Shown here: piece after piece, positions 7,004 to 15,821 of the stretch
Layout of the letters: each line of letters opens with the position of its first letter
Numbering within the stretch: the stretch's first letter is position 1
Origin: CBDCCT01 sp965214995
Lineage (GTDB): Bacteria > Deinococcota > Deinococci > Deinococcales > Trueperaceae
NCBI GenBank assembly: GCA_965214995.1
Contig: CBDCCT010000002.1
Location: 2,170,001 to 2,234,000 of the forward strand
Length of the DNA: 64,000 nt
Reading direction: 5' to 3'
Notes under the pieces: model-generated
Databases searched by the model: none
Told to the model about the DNA's origin: nothing
The model's input: the letters and a program-made list of their open reading frames with translations, nothing else
Program-made: the position numbers and the translations under genes

Positions 7004-9527
7004 GTTTCACCCGCTCTTCGGGGCGGGTGTGGATTGAAACAGAGTGGCGGGAACCGCGGTTTCACCCGCTCTTCGGGGCGGGTGTGGATTCTGGGGAACT
7101 TGTGGCGGTTTCACCCGCTCTTCGGGGCGGGTGTGGATTGAAACACGAGGTCTGGTGAGGATCCATGGCCGTTGTGATTTGCCCGAGCCGCTCCTGGTTT
7201 CACCCGCTCTTCGGGGCGGGTGTGTGAAACCGAAACCGCGGGGGCGAGTTTCACCCGCTCTTCGGGGCGGGTGTGGATTGAAACCGACATTTTTTTGGCA
7301 ACCCCGTGGCAGCGCACACAGTTTCACCCGCTCTTCGGGGCGGGTGTGGATTGAAACCCCTCGAGCTCGGGCACCCTGCTCTCGCAGACCAACGGTTTCA
7401 CCCGCTCTTCGGGGCGGGTGTGGATTGAAACTCCTATAAGCCGCTCGACCATGCTGCTAAAGACGTTTCACCCGCTCTTCGGGGCGGGTGTGGATTGAAA
7501 CAACGTGCCTGTTCGAGGCCCGGATGAACATTGAAACCGCTGCTTGCTCTCCGAAGGTCGTGGTTTCACCCGCTCTTCGGGGCGGGTGTGGATTGAAACG
7601 AAGATGGAGTCTTTGGGGTGAAACCCGGCCTTGCGCGACCGCGAGCGCATCTGGACGATTTTTGGTAGTTTCACCCGCTCTTCGGGGCGGGTGTGGATTG
7701 AAACATGGCGAACCTCACGCCTGGGCTCACGGTCAACCAGGTTTCACCCGCTCTTCGGGGCGGGTGTGGATTGAAACTACTACAAGCGGGTGGGGCGCTC
7801 GAGCGCTCGTTTCACCCGTCGGGGCGGGTGTGGATTGAAACAGCGTTGCGAGCGCATCCTTGAAATCCCCGGTCTGGTTTCACCCGCTCTTCGGGGCGGG
7901 TGTGGATTGAAACAAGCAGTGTGGTGGCCTATCCCGTGGTTTCACCCGCTCTTCGGGGCTCTTTGGGTTGGTATGCTTGCCTCTCTACAGGTCGGTTTCA
8001 CCCGCTCTTCGGGGCGGGTGTGGATTGAAACAGGAACGGAGTGCTATATGTGGTTTGTCTTTAGGGTTTCACCCGCTCTTCGGGGCGGGTGTGGATTGAA
8101 ACACATCGCCCTCATCGCTATACAAGCCGTCGTCCAAGTTTCACCCGCTCTTCGGGGCGGGTGTGGATTGAAACAAGTGGTACACCGGCATCTCCAAATC
8201 TTGTGGTGAGTTTCACCCGCTCTTCGGGGCGGGTGTGGATTGAAACTCGACCCCGGTATCGCCTGCTGCTACGACACGCTCCAGGTTTCACCCGCTCTTC
8301 GGGGCGGGTGTGGATTGAAACTTTGTGCTCGAGTGCATAGGTCACACTCACAGGGGTGTTTCACCCGCTCTTCGGGGCGGGTGTGGATTGAAACATGCCC
8401 TCGTAGTTGAGCAGCCTGAGAAAGCCCGGTTTCACCCGCTCTTCGGGGCGGGTGTGGATTGAAACACCGTGCCCGCGGGCGCGTCTTACACCTACAACGG
8501 CGGTTTCACCCGCTCTTCGGGGCGGGTGTGGATTGAAACAAAACTCGAGCCCTTATGGGTTTCTGTGTTTGGTTTCACCCGCTCTTCGGGGCGGGTGTGG
8601 ATTGAAACCCTCCTGTCTAAAGGAGACTCTGGAGTGAGGTAGGTTTCACCCGCTCTTCGGGGCGGGTGTGGATTGAAACACGGTCGGCTAGCCTAGAAAA
8701 ACTTTTGCACGTAGGGTTTCACCCGCTCTTCGGGGCGGGTGTGGATTGAAACCCAACTGTTAATGAACTAAAGCGCAAGCTAGATGGTTTCACCCGCTCT
8801 TCGGGGCGGGTGTGGATTGAAACTCGAAGCGATACAACACCTCGAATAGCCAAGCGTGTTTCACCCGCTCTTCGGGGCGGGTGTGGATTGAAACCGGCTC
8901 GAGGCCATGAGCTAGAGCATAGTTATAAAGTTTCACCCGCTCTTCGGGGCGGGTGTGGATTGAAACTAATCTCCTCGTTGCGCGGATAGCGTGACAGAAA
9001 GTTTCACCCGCTCTTCGGGGCGGGTGTGGATTGAAACATATATGTGGCCGAAAACGGCGAATGGCCTGGTTTCACCCGCTCTTCGGGGCGGGTGTGGATT
9101 GAAACACGTAGCTGTGCGGCTTAAAGTACATCCGCTTGGGTTTCACCCGCTCTTCGGGGCGGGTGTGGATTGAAACTGCCCTCGAGGGTGCGCTTTTCGG
9201 CGCGGAGGGCGGTTTCACCCGCTCTTCGGGGCGGGTGTGGATTGAAACCCCTCCGGCCTCACCAGGCGGTAGCCCCGCGCCCGGTAGGTTTCACCCGCTC
9301 TTCGGGGCGGGTGTGGATTGAAACCACCACGTTTTGGCGTTGATACCTGGGCCGAACGCAGTTTCACCCGCTCTTCGGGGCGGGTGTGGATTGAAACAAC
9401 TACGGCCTTATCCTCGACGTGACCCCCCGTGCCGGTTTCACCCGCTCTTCGGGGCGGGTGTGGATTGAAACAACTGGTGGGCAGAGCACGTGCCTGATTT
9501 GCTCGAAGTGTCACCCGCTTTTCGAAG
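7004..9527 (+). CRISPR. Type I-C CRISPR array, 36 repeat units including degenerate ones
   Basis: The 37-bp repeat starts GTTTCACCCGCTC and ends GTGGATTGAAAC, the latter being the typical type I-C 5' handle, so crRNAs are read on the plus strand. I count 36 units starting at 7004 and ending with a decayed copy at 9508-9527. Thirty-one are full length and look identical. Four are damaged: 7059-7090 (lost GAAAC end), 7197-7230 (3-base deletion), 7809-7841 (CTCT deleted) and 7939-7959 (truncated). Most spacers are 31-39 bp, but those near the leader are abnormal: 18, about 17, 52, 17, 61 and 68 bp. Six spacers carry CTCGAG. CACCCGCTC and GGGCGGGTG in each repeat pair around a UUCG loop. Confidence 0.98.
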
Positions 9528-9561
9528 TATCGTGTTGCTTTAGCCGTCGCGGCGTCCAAAT

Positions 9562-10413
9562 TTAAGCCAGCACACGCGCCAGCCTGTTTATACTCGAGTC
9601 CATACCCTCCCGCACACCCTCGGCTTGACGAAAGCGTGTGGGGCTCAGCTCGAGGTTGTAGACCCCTCCGTACCCAGCGTTTTCAAGCGCCTCAACGAAC
9701 ATTTCCAGCGGAACGACGCCTCTTGTCAGCGGCCAGTGCGTCTGACCCGTAGCGGACAAGTCGTGAATGTGGGTGTGGATGGTGCGCTCCAAAAATTCCT
9801 GCGGGGGCTCGAGCACCAGCCCCCGCTCCGTCACGTTGCGGTAAGCGTGGCCCAAGTCCCAGCAGAACCCGGCGCGCGGGTGGTCAATCTCCCGCCACAT
9901 CCCTAATAACCCGTTGTAGGTGTAGCTCGGGTCTACCCAGTCTTTGGCGCGGTTGAGTTCCAAGGCGACGTTGAGCGGCAGCCCACGCCGATCCGCATCC
10001 TCCAGAATATCGCGCACCAGCCTGACCGTTTTTGCTTCGAGAGGCTCCATTTCACCCGCACGCGCCCGGTAGGCGTGGAGCGTCATCACCACCCCTTGTT
10101 GGTGCTCGGCGAACGCGTTCCAGAAACCGTTAAGGGGCGGGAAAAGGTCGTTAAGCGTATCCCCACTCACCTCCGGCGTGGTGCCGTGGAGGGTGATGCT
10201 GAGCCCCGCCGCCCACACCCGCTGTGCGGCGTTAAGGATGAGGTCGGGCGGCGCGTCCTCGCGGACTTTACGCAGCTCGACCGACGCAACCCCCTGGATT
10301 TTAAGTTCATTCAAAAAGGAGCCGGGCTCGCCGCAGGTTTTCAAGAGGAGCGCAGCCTCCTCCGACTTCGGGGTGCCCGCCAGGTAGCTCGGGGGAAGTG
10401 AGAGACCGAGCAC
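9562..10413 (-). CDS. Xylose-isomerase-like TIM-barrel protein (sugar phosphate isomerase/epimerase family)
   Basis: The 283-residue product has the metal-site pattern of the AP endonuclease 2/xylose isomerase barrel: LNVALELNRAKDW, AGFCWDLGHAY, THIHDLSATGQTH and GGVYNLELS provide the expected Glu, Asp, His, Asp and Glu ligands. Such proteins isomerise or epimerise sugars or cut abasic sites; the substrate cannot be read from the sequence. It begins three bases after the pstB stop, so it is probably cotranscribed with the phosphate transporter, an unusual partner whose link to phosphate is unknown. Its stop is 35 bases from the end of the CRISPR array. Confidence 0.8.
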   Translation of the reverse strand: MLGLSLPPSYLAGTPKSEEAALLLKTCGEPGSFLNELKIQGVASVELRKVREDAPPDLILNAAQRVWAAGLSITLHGTTPEVSGDTLNDLFPPLNGFWNAFAEHQQGVVMTLHAYRARAGEMEPLEAKTVRLVRDILEDADRRGLPLNVALELNRAKDWVDPSYTYNGLLGMWREIDHPRAGFCWDLGHAYRNVTERGLVLEPPQEFLERTIHTHIHDLSATGQTHWPLTRGVVPLEMFVEALENAGYGGVYNLELSPTRFRQAEGVREGMDSSINRLARVLA

Positions 10414-10416
10414 GCG

Positions 10417-11232
10417 CTAGCCGAAGCGGCCTGAAATGTAGCGCTCGGTCACCTCGTGCTTGGGGTGCGTGAAAATCTGGTCGGTCGGCCCCTCCTCGAT
10501 GATGTGGCCCAGGTGCATGTACACGGTGCGGTCCGCGACGCGCCCCGCCTGCTGCATGTTGTGCGTGACGATGATGACGGTGTAATCTTTTTTTATCTCG
10601 TTGATAAGCTGCTCGATGCGGTCGGTGGCGATGGGGTCGAGCGCGCTGGTGGGCTCGTCCATGAGAATCACGTCGGGCTCTTGCGCCATCGCTCGAGCGA
10701 TGCAAAGCCGCTGCTGCTGGCCGCCTGACAGGCTTAAGCCGGGCGATTTAAGCTTGTCCTTGACCTCGTCCCAGAGCGCCGCGCCCTTTAAAGAACGCTC
10801 CACGAGCGCTTTGAGGTCGCCCCTATAGCCGTTGATGCGCGGAGAAAAAGCGACGTTGTCGAAGATGCTCTTGGGAAAAGGGTTGGGCTTTTGAAACACC
10901 ATGCCGATGCGGCGGCGCACCTCGACCGGGTCGATGGCCCGTTCATAAAGGCTGACGCCCTCGTAGACCACTTCGCCCTCGACCTTGACGGACGGGATAA
11001 GGTCGTTCATGCGGTTGATGCAGCGCAGCAGGGTGGACTTGCCGCAGCCGGACGCGCCGATAAGCGCCGTGACCTGATTTTTGGGAAAGTTGACGGTGTT
11101 GCCGTGCAGCGCCCTAAAGTCGCCGTACCAAAGGCCGAAGCCTTTGATGCTGACGACGGCCTCGTCGTCGGGCACGGGCGCGGTGCGGACCGTTTGATGC
11201 CCCTCGAGTTCTTTATAACCGGGAAGTGCCAT
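10417..11232 (-). CDS. pstB: Phosphate ABC transporter ATP-binding protein PstB
   Basis: The 271-residue protein has Walker A GASGCGKST, the signature LSLSGGQQQRLCIARA and Walker B VILMDEPTSALDP, with the PstB-specific opening of short coupling-helix contacts. It powers high-affinity phosphate import through PstC and PstA, and in many bacteria takes part in PhoR signalling. It lies 135 bases after pstA on the same strand, with a short palindrome in the gap, and is followed closely by the TIM-barrel gene. No phoU is seen next to it. Confidence 0.95.
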   Translation of the reverse strand: MALPGYKELEGHQTVRTAPVPDDEAVVSIKGFGLWYGDFRALHGNTVNFPKNQVTALIGASGCGKSTLLRCINRMNDLIPSVKVEGEVVYEGVSLYERAIDPVEVRRRIGMVFQKPNPFPKSIFDNVAFSPRINGYRGDLKALVERSLKGAALWDEVKDKLKSPGLSLSGGQQQRLCIARAMAQEPDVILMDEPTSALDPIATDRIEQLINEIKKDYTVIIVTHNMQQAGRVADRTVYMHLGHIIEEGPTDQIFTHPKHEVTERYISGRFG

Positions 11233-11259
11233 AGGGGTGTGGGCGGAAGTCGAACGTCA

Positions 11260-11276
11260 AAAGGTTCAGAACCTTT
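11260..11276 (-). promoter_or_regulatory. 17-bp palindrome in the pstA-pstB gap
   Basis: AAAGGTTC and GAACCTTT are perfect inverted repeats around one central base. It sits 28 bases ahead of pstB in a 135-base gap within an otherwise tight operon. It could be a short RNA hairpin that tunes pstB expression or a protein site. No T-tract follows on the minus strand, so it is not a classic terminator. Confidence 0.4.
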
Positions 11277-11367
11277 CGGTTCAAACTTCCTAATCCTTGA
11301 CTCCTTTCGTGCTAGTGATGTTCATGGCTTTCAGAGCGTCTTGCTCGAGCCCACTCAACTTCACGCC

Positions 11368-12669
11368 TCACCACTTGCGCTCGAAACGCGTCCGCACCAC
11401 AAAGGCGGCGAGGTAGATGGCGACCAAAATCCCGAGCAGGATGAGAATCCCCGCCGACGCCACGGACAAAAAGGCGTCCTGGTTGGGCAGGCCGAAGTAG
11501 GTGTAAATCTGCAGGGGCATCACCGTAAAGGTGTCTTTAAGCACATCCCAGCCGCCCGGCACGGTCGTCACGAGCCCCGCGCCGCCGACCAAGAGCAGGG
11601 GCGCGGTCTCGCCGATGGCCCGCGCAATCGCCAAAATCACCCCGGTGACGATGCCCGACACCGCATTGGGCAAGACCACGCGGCTCACGGTTTGCCACTT
11701 CGTCGCGCCCAAGCCGTAGCTCGCCTGGCGTAGCGAGCTCGGCACCGCGCGAATCGCCTCGCGCGCGGCGATAACGACCACGGGCAAAATGAGCAGCGTG
11801 AGCGTCAAGGCTGCCGAGATGACGCTGCGCCCAAGGGTGAGCGCGCGCACGAACACGTACAGACCCAGAATCCCGTAGACGATGCTGGGGACCCCGGCTA
11901 GGTTGCGCAGGTTCACCTCTAAAAAGGCGCTAAACCAGTTTTTGGGCGCGTACTCTTCGAGGTAAATCGCGCTGCCCACCCCGACAACCGCGGAGATGAG
12001 GAGCACCAGGCCGATGACCCACAGGGTGCCAATCATGGCGTTGTAGAAGCCCGCCATCTGCGGGCTCCGGGAGTTGCCGCGCAGCAAAAACTCGCGGTCC
12101 AAAGTCGGGTTCAAGAGCAGGTTGTAGCCCTCGGCTTGAGCCTCGGCTAAGAGTTCATCGCGGTTCAGGCGCCCTTGCAGGTAGCCGTACTGCTCCTCGA
12201 TGTCGTCGCGCAGCGACCAGACGTAGACCTGGTCCGTTTCGCCGTTGGCGTAAGGGAGGTAATCCACGCGGTTGCGGCGGTTGAACTTGCGCAGCTCCTC
12301 GGCGTCCCCGAAAAGCACTTCGTTGGCCTCCGCGGTCTCGCCTTGAGCCAAAAGCTCGAGCCTCAGCGCGTCCCGGTCGTTTTCGACTTCGCTTGCGGGG
12401 AAAAGCTCGCCGCTCGAGGACGAGGCCGGGTTCACGAGCTGCCAGGAGACGGCCCGGTTGATGTTCGACGCGAACACGAACAAGATGAGCAGGAGTCCCA
12501 AGACCATCGGCACAAAGGTCACGGCGCGTAAAATCCCCTCGCGCCGCTGCCGCCGCTTTAGCCGGGCGCGCTCCTCGGAGCCCAAAAGGGTTTTCGCCGC
12601 GCCTCGCCCGTCGGACGGGCGGGAGGCGGAGGTGGGTACGTTGCGGCTCGAGTCCACAGGTTTCCTCAC
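11368..12669 (-). CDS. pstA: Phosphate ABC transporter permease PstA with a long extracytoplasmic loop
   Basis: The C-terminal 230 residues are a standard PstA permease with the EAA-type loop (AAREAIRAVPSSLRQASYGLGATKWQTV) and five membrane spans. The protein is 433 residues, much longer than the usual 280-300, because about 140 residues follow the first membrane span (near residues 70-200: charged and largely helical, containing NRDELLAEAQAEGYN). This segment should face outside. The GTG start overlaps the pstC stop (GTGA), so the two permeases are coupled. PstA and PstC form the phosphate channel. Confidence 0.93.
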   Translation of the reverse strand: MRKPVDSSRNVPTSASRPSDGRGAAKTLLGSEERARLKRRQRREGILRAVTFVPMVLGLLLILFVFASNINRAVSWQLVNPASSSSGELFPASEVENDRDALRLELLAQGETAEANEVLFGDAEELRKFNRRNRVDYLPYANGETDQVYVWSLRDDIEEQYGYLQGRLNRDELLAEAQAEGYNLLLNPTLDREFLLRGNSRSPQMAGFYNAMIGTLWVIGLVLLISAVVGVGSAIYLEEYAPKNWFSAFLEVNLRNLAGVPSIVYGILGLYVFVRALTLGRSVISAALTLTLLILPVVVIAAREAIRAVPSSLRQASYGLGATKWQTVSRVVLPNAVSGIVTGVILAIARAIGETAPLLLVGGAGLVTTVPGGWDVLKDTFTVMPLQIYTYFGLPNQDAFLSVASAGILILLGILVAIYLAAFVVRTRFERKW

Positions 12670-13595
12670 TCGTACTTCTCCGAAAAGCGGCGCACGACCT
12701 GCTGCGAGATGATATTCAAAAGCAGCGTGACCAGAAAGAGCGTGGCCCCGACCGCGTAGAGCGCTCTCGAGCCGAGCGAGCCCGCGGGCTGGTCGCCTTG
12801 CGCGGCGTTGGCGATAAAGGCGGTCATCGTCTCGACCGTATGGCGCGGGTCGAAGGTGATGTTGGGCAGCTGGCCCGCCGCTAAGGTCACGATCATCGTC
12901 TCGCCGATGGCGCGCGACATCGCCAAAATAAAGGCCGCGACGATGCCCGACAGGGCGGCGGGCATGACGACCTTGGTGACCACCTCCGCCTTGGTCGAGC
13001 CCAGGCCGTAAGCGGCCTCGCGTAAGCCTATGGGCACCGCCCGCATCGCGTCAATCGAGATGCTGCTCACCGTCGGCATGATCATAAAGCCCATGACGAT
13101 GCCCGCGGAGAGCGCGTTGGACGTTTGCAAACCTGGCACAAAGGATTTGAGAATGGGCGTGAGCGTAAGAAGCGCAAAATAACCTAAAACGACCGTGGGG
13201 ATGCCCGCGAGAATCTCCAAAATGGGCACGATGATGCGGCGCGTGCGCGTCCCGGCGAACTCCGCCAAAAACACCGCCGCGCCGAGCCCCAGGGGCACGC
13301 CCACGAGGAGCGCGATGGTCGTCACGAGCAGCGTGCCCACCAGCAGCGGCAGGATGCCGAAGTGCTGCTGCGCCGCTGAAAAGAGCGGCGTCCACTCGCG
13401 CCCGGTGAAAAATTCGCGGAACGTCACCGCGGGGTCGGCGAAAAAGCCCACGGTCTCGCTCGCCAGCGCGACGATGACGCCCAGGGTCGTGAGCACCGAC
13501 ACGCTCGCGCAGACGAGTAAGAGGAGCCTGATGACGTTTTCGCCTACGTTGCGGTTGGCGCGTCGGGTCAGGTTGGCGGGGGGTTTGACCATCAT
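12666..13595 (-). CDS. pstC: Phosphate ABC transporter permease PstC
   Basis: The 309-residue protein has six predicted membrane spans and the permease loop DAMRAVPIGLREAAYGLGSTKAEV that docks on PstB. It forms the phosphate channel with PstA, which it overlaps by four bases. It starts about 240 bases after pstS; the gap contains a hairpin and a set of regularly spaced TGTCAAC repeats, so pstC-pstA-pstB may be expressed at a lower or separately controlled level. Confidence 0.94.
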   Translation of the reverse strand: MMVKPPANLTRRANRNVGENVIRLLLLVCASVSVLTTLGVIVALASETVGFFADPAVTFREFFTGREWTPLFSAAQQHFGILPLLVGTLLVTTIALLVGVPLGLGAAVFLAEFAGTRTRRIIVPILEILAGIPTVVLGYFALLTLTPILKSFVPGLQTSNALSAGIVMGFMIMPTVSSISIDAMRAVPIGLREAAYGLGSTKAEVVTKVVMPAALSGIVAAFILAMSRAIGETMIVTLAAGQLPNITFDPRHTVETMTAFIANAAQGDQPAGSLGSRALYAVGATLFLVTLLLNIISQQVVRRFSEKYE

Positions 13596-13744
13596 GTTCT
13601 CCGTACTTTATCAGGTACTTTATCCCGTGCGGTTTGCCGGATGTTTGAGTCTATCTGACGGCTTACAGGGTGGGATCTCGGAGGGCGGCTCGAGCCCATC
13701 CTCCCAAAGCAAAGCGAAAGACCTCAAATTTTTAACGCAAGGAA

Positions 13745-13767
13745 CCTCCGGAGGGGTGCTCCGGAGG
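13745..13767 (-). terminator. Stem-loop between pstS and pstC, possible attenuating terminator
   Basis: CCTCCGGA at 13745-13752 pairs with TCCGGAGG at 13760-13767 around a 7-base loop. On the minus strand it is followed by a T-rich but interrupted stretch. A leaky stop here would give more binding protein than permease, as is common for ABC operons. The level effect is inference. Confidence 0.45.
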
Positions 13768-13784
13768 CCACGTTAGCTGGGGCG

Positions 13785-13825
13785 TGTCAACGGTATGTCA
13801 ACGGCATGTCAACCGGCACGTCAAC
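13785..13825. promoter_or_regulatory. PHO-box-like array of four TGTCAAC units
   Basis: TGTCAAC occurs at 13785, 13796 and 13807, and CGTCAAC at 13819, giving spacings of 11, 11 and 12 bases, one helical turn each. PhoB-family regulators bind 11-bp-spaced TGTCA direct repeats, and the array lies inside a phosphate transporter operon, between pstS and pstC. The repeats read on the plus strand, opposite to the operon, so whether they act on pstC or are a relic is open. Confidence 0.6.
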
Positions 13826-13836
13826 AATGCCCTTGG

Positions 13837-14721
13837 CTACTGACTGATCTTGCTTAGACCCTCTTCGTAGGTGCTGTCGTTAAGGAGCGCGTAGCCCGTG
13901 TCCGCGATGACCTCGCGGTTGTCCGGGGAGAGGTAGAACGTAACGAAGTCGCGCACGGCGGGGTTGTTCTGGAGCGCCTGGTCGCTCACGTAGATGAACA
14001 GCGGGCGCGAGAGGGGGGTGTAGGTGTTGTTCTCGATGTTCTCGACGGAAGGTTCGACGCAGCCCTCGCCCGAGTCGACGGCGACCGCCTTGAGGCGCTC
14101 CGTGTCCTCGGCGTAGTAGGCGTAACCCAGATAGACGAGCGCGTAGGGGTCGTTGGTGACGTTTTCGGCCAGCACCTCGTCCTCTTCGCTGGGGAAGTAG
14201 TCGGTGCGGCTCGCGTCCGCCTCGCCGACGATGGTCTCGGTGAAATAATCAAAGGTGCCGCTCGTGGTGGCGGGGCCGAAGAGGTTGATGGGCTCGTCCG
14301 GCCACTCGGCGCGGATGTCGCTCCACTGTTCCACAGAGGAATCGGGCGCCCAGAGCGTCTGAAGTTCTTCGGTGGTCATGCAGTCGACCCAGTCGTTCTC
14401 GGGGTTGACCGCGATGGTGAGCGCGTCAAAGGCTACGGGAATCTCGATGGGGTTGATGCCGTTGGCCTGGCAAGCCTCGATTTCGTCCTGCTCGATGGGG
14501 CGGCTCGCGTCGTTGATGGCGGTCTCGCCGTCGCAAAAGAGCTCGAAGCCGCCGCCCGTGCCCGTCGATTGGACGGTCACGTCGGTGCCCGTTTCGATGT
14601 TGAACTCTTCGGCCATGCCCAGCGTGACGGGGTAGACGGTCGAGGAGCCCGCGATGTTGATGGCGTCTTGCGCGAACGCGGCGGGGGTGAGAAGTAGAAG
14701 TAAGAGTGTGAGTTTTTTCAT
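13837..14721 (-). CDS. pstS: Phosphate-binding protein PstS
   Basis: The 294-residue product opens with a Sec signal peptide (MKKLTLLLLLLTPAAFA, signal peptidase I site after AFA, no lipobox cysteine). The mature part starts with INIAGSSTVYPVT, the phosphate-binding PstS/PtxB signature, followed by STGTGGGF and the GPATTSGTFDYF loop, which hold the phosphate oxygens. It delivers phosphate to PstCAB. It is the first gene of the pst operon, with the ribosome-binding site GGGAGGA just upstream of ATG 14721. Confidence 0.94.
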   Translation of the reverse strand: MKKLTLLLLLLTPAAFAQDAINIAGSSTVYPVTLGMAEEFNIETGTDVTVQSTGTGGGFELFCDGETAINDASRPIEQDEIEACQANGINPIEIPVAFDALTIAVNPENDWVDCMTTEELQTLWAPDSSVEQWSDIRAEWPDEPINLFGPATTSGTFDYFTETIVGEADASRTDYFPSEEDEVLAENVTNDPYALVYLGYAYYAEDTERLKAVAVDSGEGCVEPSVENIENNTYTPLSRPLFIYVSDQALQNNPAVRDFVTFYLSPDNREVIADTGYALLNDSTYEEGLSKISQ

Positions 14722-14755
14722 TCGTTCCTCCCGTACAAGAGGTTAACGGGAGCAC

Positions 14756-14780
14756 GTCATCGCTTTGTCATGCAGGTCAT
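14756..14780. promoter_or_regulatory. Triple GTCAT direct repeat upstream of pstS
   Basis: GTCAT occurs at 14756, 14767 and 14776, spaced 11 and 9 bases, starting 34 bases before the pstS start codon. The 11-bp step and the GTCA core match the repeat found between pstS and pstC, so both may bind the same PhoB-like regulator. No clear promoter boxes could be assigned. Confidence 0.45.
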
Positions 14781-14951
14781 GCAAGCTTCACGGTTGTGAG
14801 GATGGGCTCGGCGCTTCCGAATCACCCGCCCTCACCTTAATTGTTCCCTTTTTACCCTCACACTTTGGCTCCCTTACCCCTTTTTTCACCACTCCTCTTC
14901 AGGGGTGCCGCTACCCTTTGGCAGCGAAAGGAAGCGTAGGATACGGGGACC

Positions 14952-15821
14952 TTGGTCCGCAACCGCGCCCTTCTCTGGTTCTCGTCCCGGCCCCTCGTCA
15001 AGCTCTGGGCCCTGCCCACCACGCTCTCGCTCGACGCGCCCGCCGTGGCGCTCCTCTGGCAGGCGCTTTTCGCGCGCGCGTTCGGGGTGAGGCTCGAGCC
15101 CTACCACTACGTGCTCCTGGGTACCTCGGTCTGGCTCGTTTATGCGGCGGACCGCCTGCTCGACGGCCTGAAGTTTGACGGGCGCGCGCCCCACACGGCG
15201 CGTCACCGCTTCTACGCAACGCACCGCCGGGCGCTTTTCGTCGTGTGGCTGGGCTTGCTTGTGGGGAGTTTGGGGCTGGCTCTAAGCCTCACGCGCGCCG
15301 AACTGGGCTGGGGGCTCGGCGTGGCGGGCGCGGCGCTTCTTTACCTTTTGGGGGTTCATGTGCGCGTCCCTCTCCCTCTGTACGTGCCCAAGGAGGCGCA
15401 GGTGGGGGCGCTTTTCGGCGTGGGCGCGGCCCTGTTCCTCCTGCCGCGGGTCGGTCTCGGCGCGCTGCTCCTCCCCATGCTTTTTTTCGGCCTGCTCTGC
15501 GCGCTGAACTGCGCCTTTATCGCCCTCTGGGAAGCGCCCCTAGACCGGGCGCAGGGGCAGCCCTCGGTCGCTTTATGTTATCCGCGCATAGGTTTGTGGC
15601 TGTCGCCCCTCGCCCTGGGACTCGCGGGCCTCGCGCTCGCGGGCGCGTTTTTCGGGCCTCACACGCTTCTTTTATGCGTGGCGGCGAGCGCGCTCCTTTT
15701 GTGCGGGCTCGAGCACTTGCGCCGCGCGTTTTCCCTCGAGCCCACCCTCCTGCGCACACTCGCCGACGCCGCGCTGCTCACGCCCCTGCCGCTTCTCTTG
15801 TTGTGGCCGTGGCTGCTTTAG
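14952..15821 (+). CDS. UbiA-like integral membrane protein
   Basis: The 289-residue product is almost entirely hydrophobic with about eight membrane spans. Near residue 60 it carries VWLVYAADRLLDG, which resembles the first aspartate-rich motif of UbiA prenyltransferases (usually NDxxDxxxD) in reduced form; no second full motif is obvious, so prenyl transfer is only a suggestion. The start is TTG 14952; an in-frame stop at 14937 limits it upstream. It overlaps the following methyltransferase gene, so the two are probably coupled and may modify the same lipid or quinone. Confidence 0.6.
   Translation: MVRNRALLWFSSRPLVKLWALPTTLSLDAPAVALLWQALFARAFGVRLEPYHYVLLGTSVWLVYAADRLLDGLKFDGRAPHTARHRFYATHRRALFVVWLGLLVGSLGLALSLTRAELGWGLGVAGAALLYLLGVHVRVPLPLYVPKEAQVGALFGVGAALFLLPRVGLGALLLPMLFFGLLCALNCAFIALWEAPLDRAQGQPSVALCYPRIGLWLSPLALGLAGLALAGAFFGPHTLLLCVAASALLLCGLEHLRRAFSLEPTLLRTLADAALLTPLPLLLLWPWLL

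Noticed and set aside
7044..9321. Many open frames of 60-140 codons inside the CRISPR array on both strands
   Set aside because: They repeat RSSGRVWIET, PALRGGCGLK or HTRPEERVK at repeat period; they arise from the repeat sequence and are not genes.
7004..9507. Self-targeting spacers within this window
   Set aside because: I found no convincing long match between a spacer and the rest of the window by eye; a BLAST search would be needed to decide.
15245..15808. Long open frame ahead of the methyltransferase (total 402 codons)
   Set aside because: The upstream part overlaps the membrane-protein gene in another frame, is Arg/Ala/Gly-rich and non-protein-like; only the methyltransferase portion is coding.
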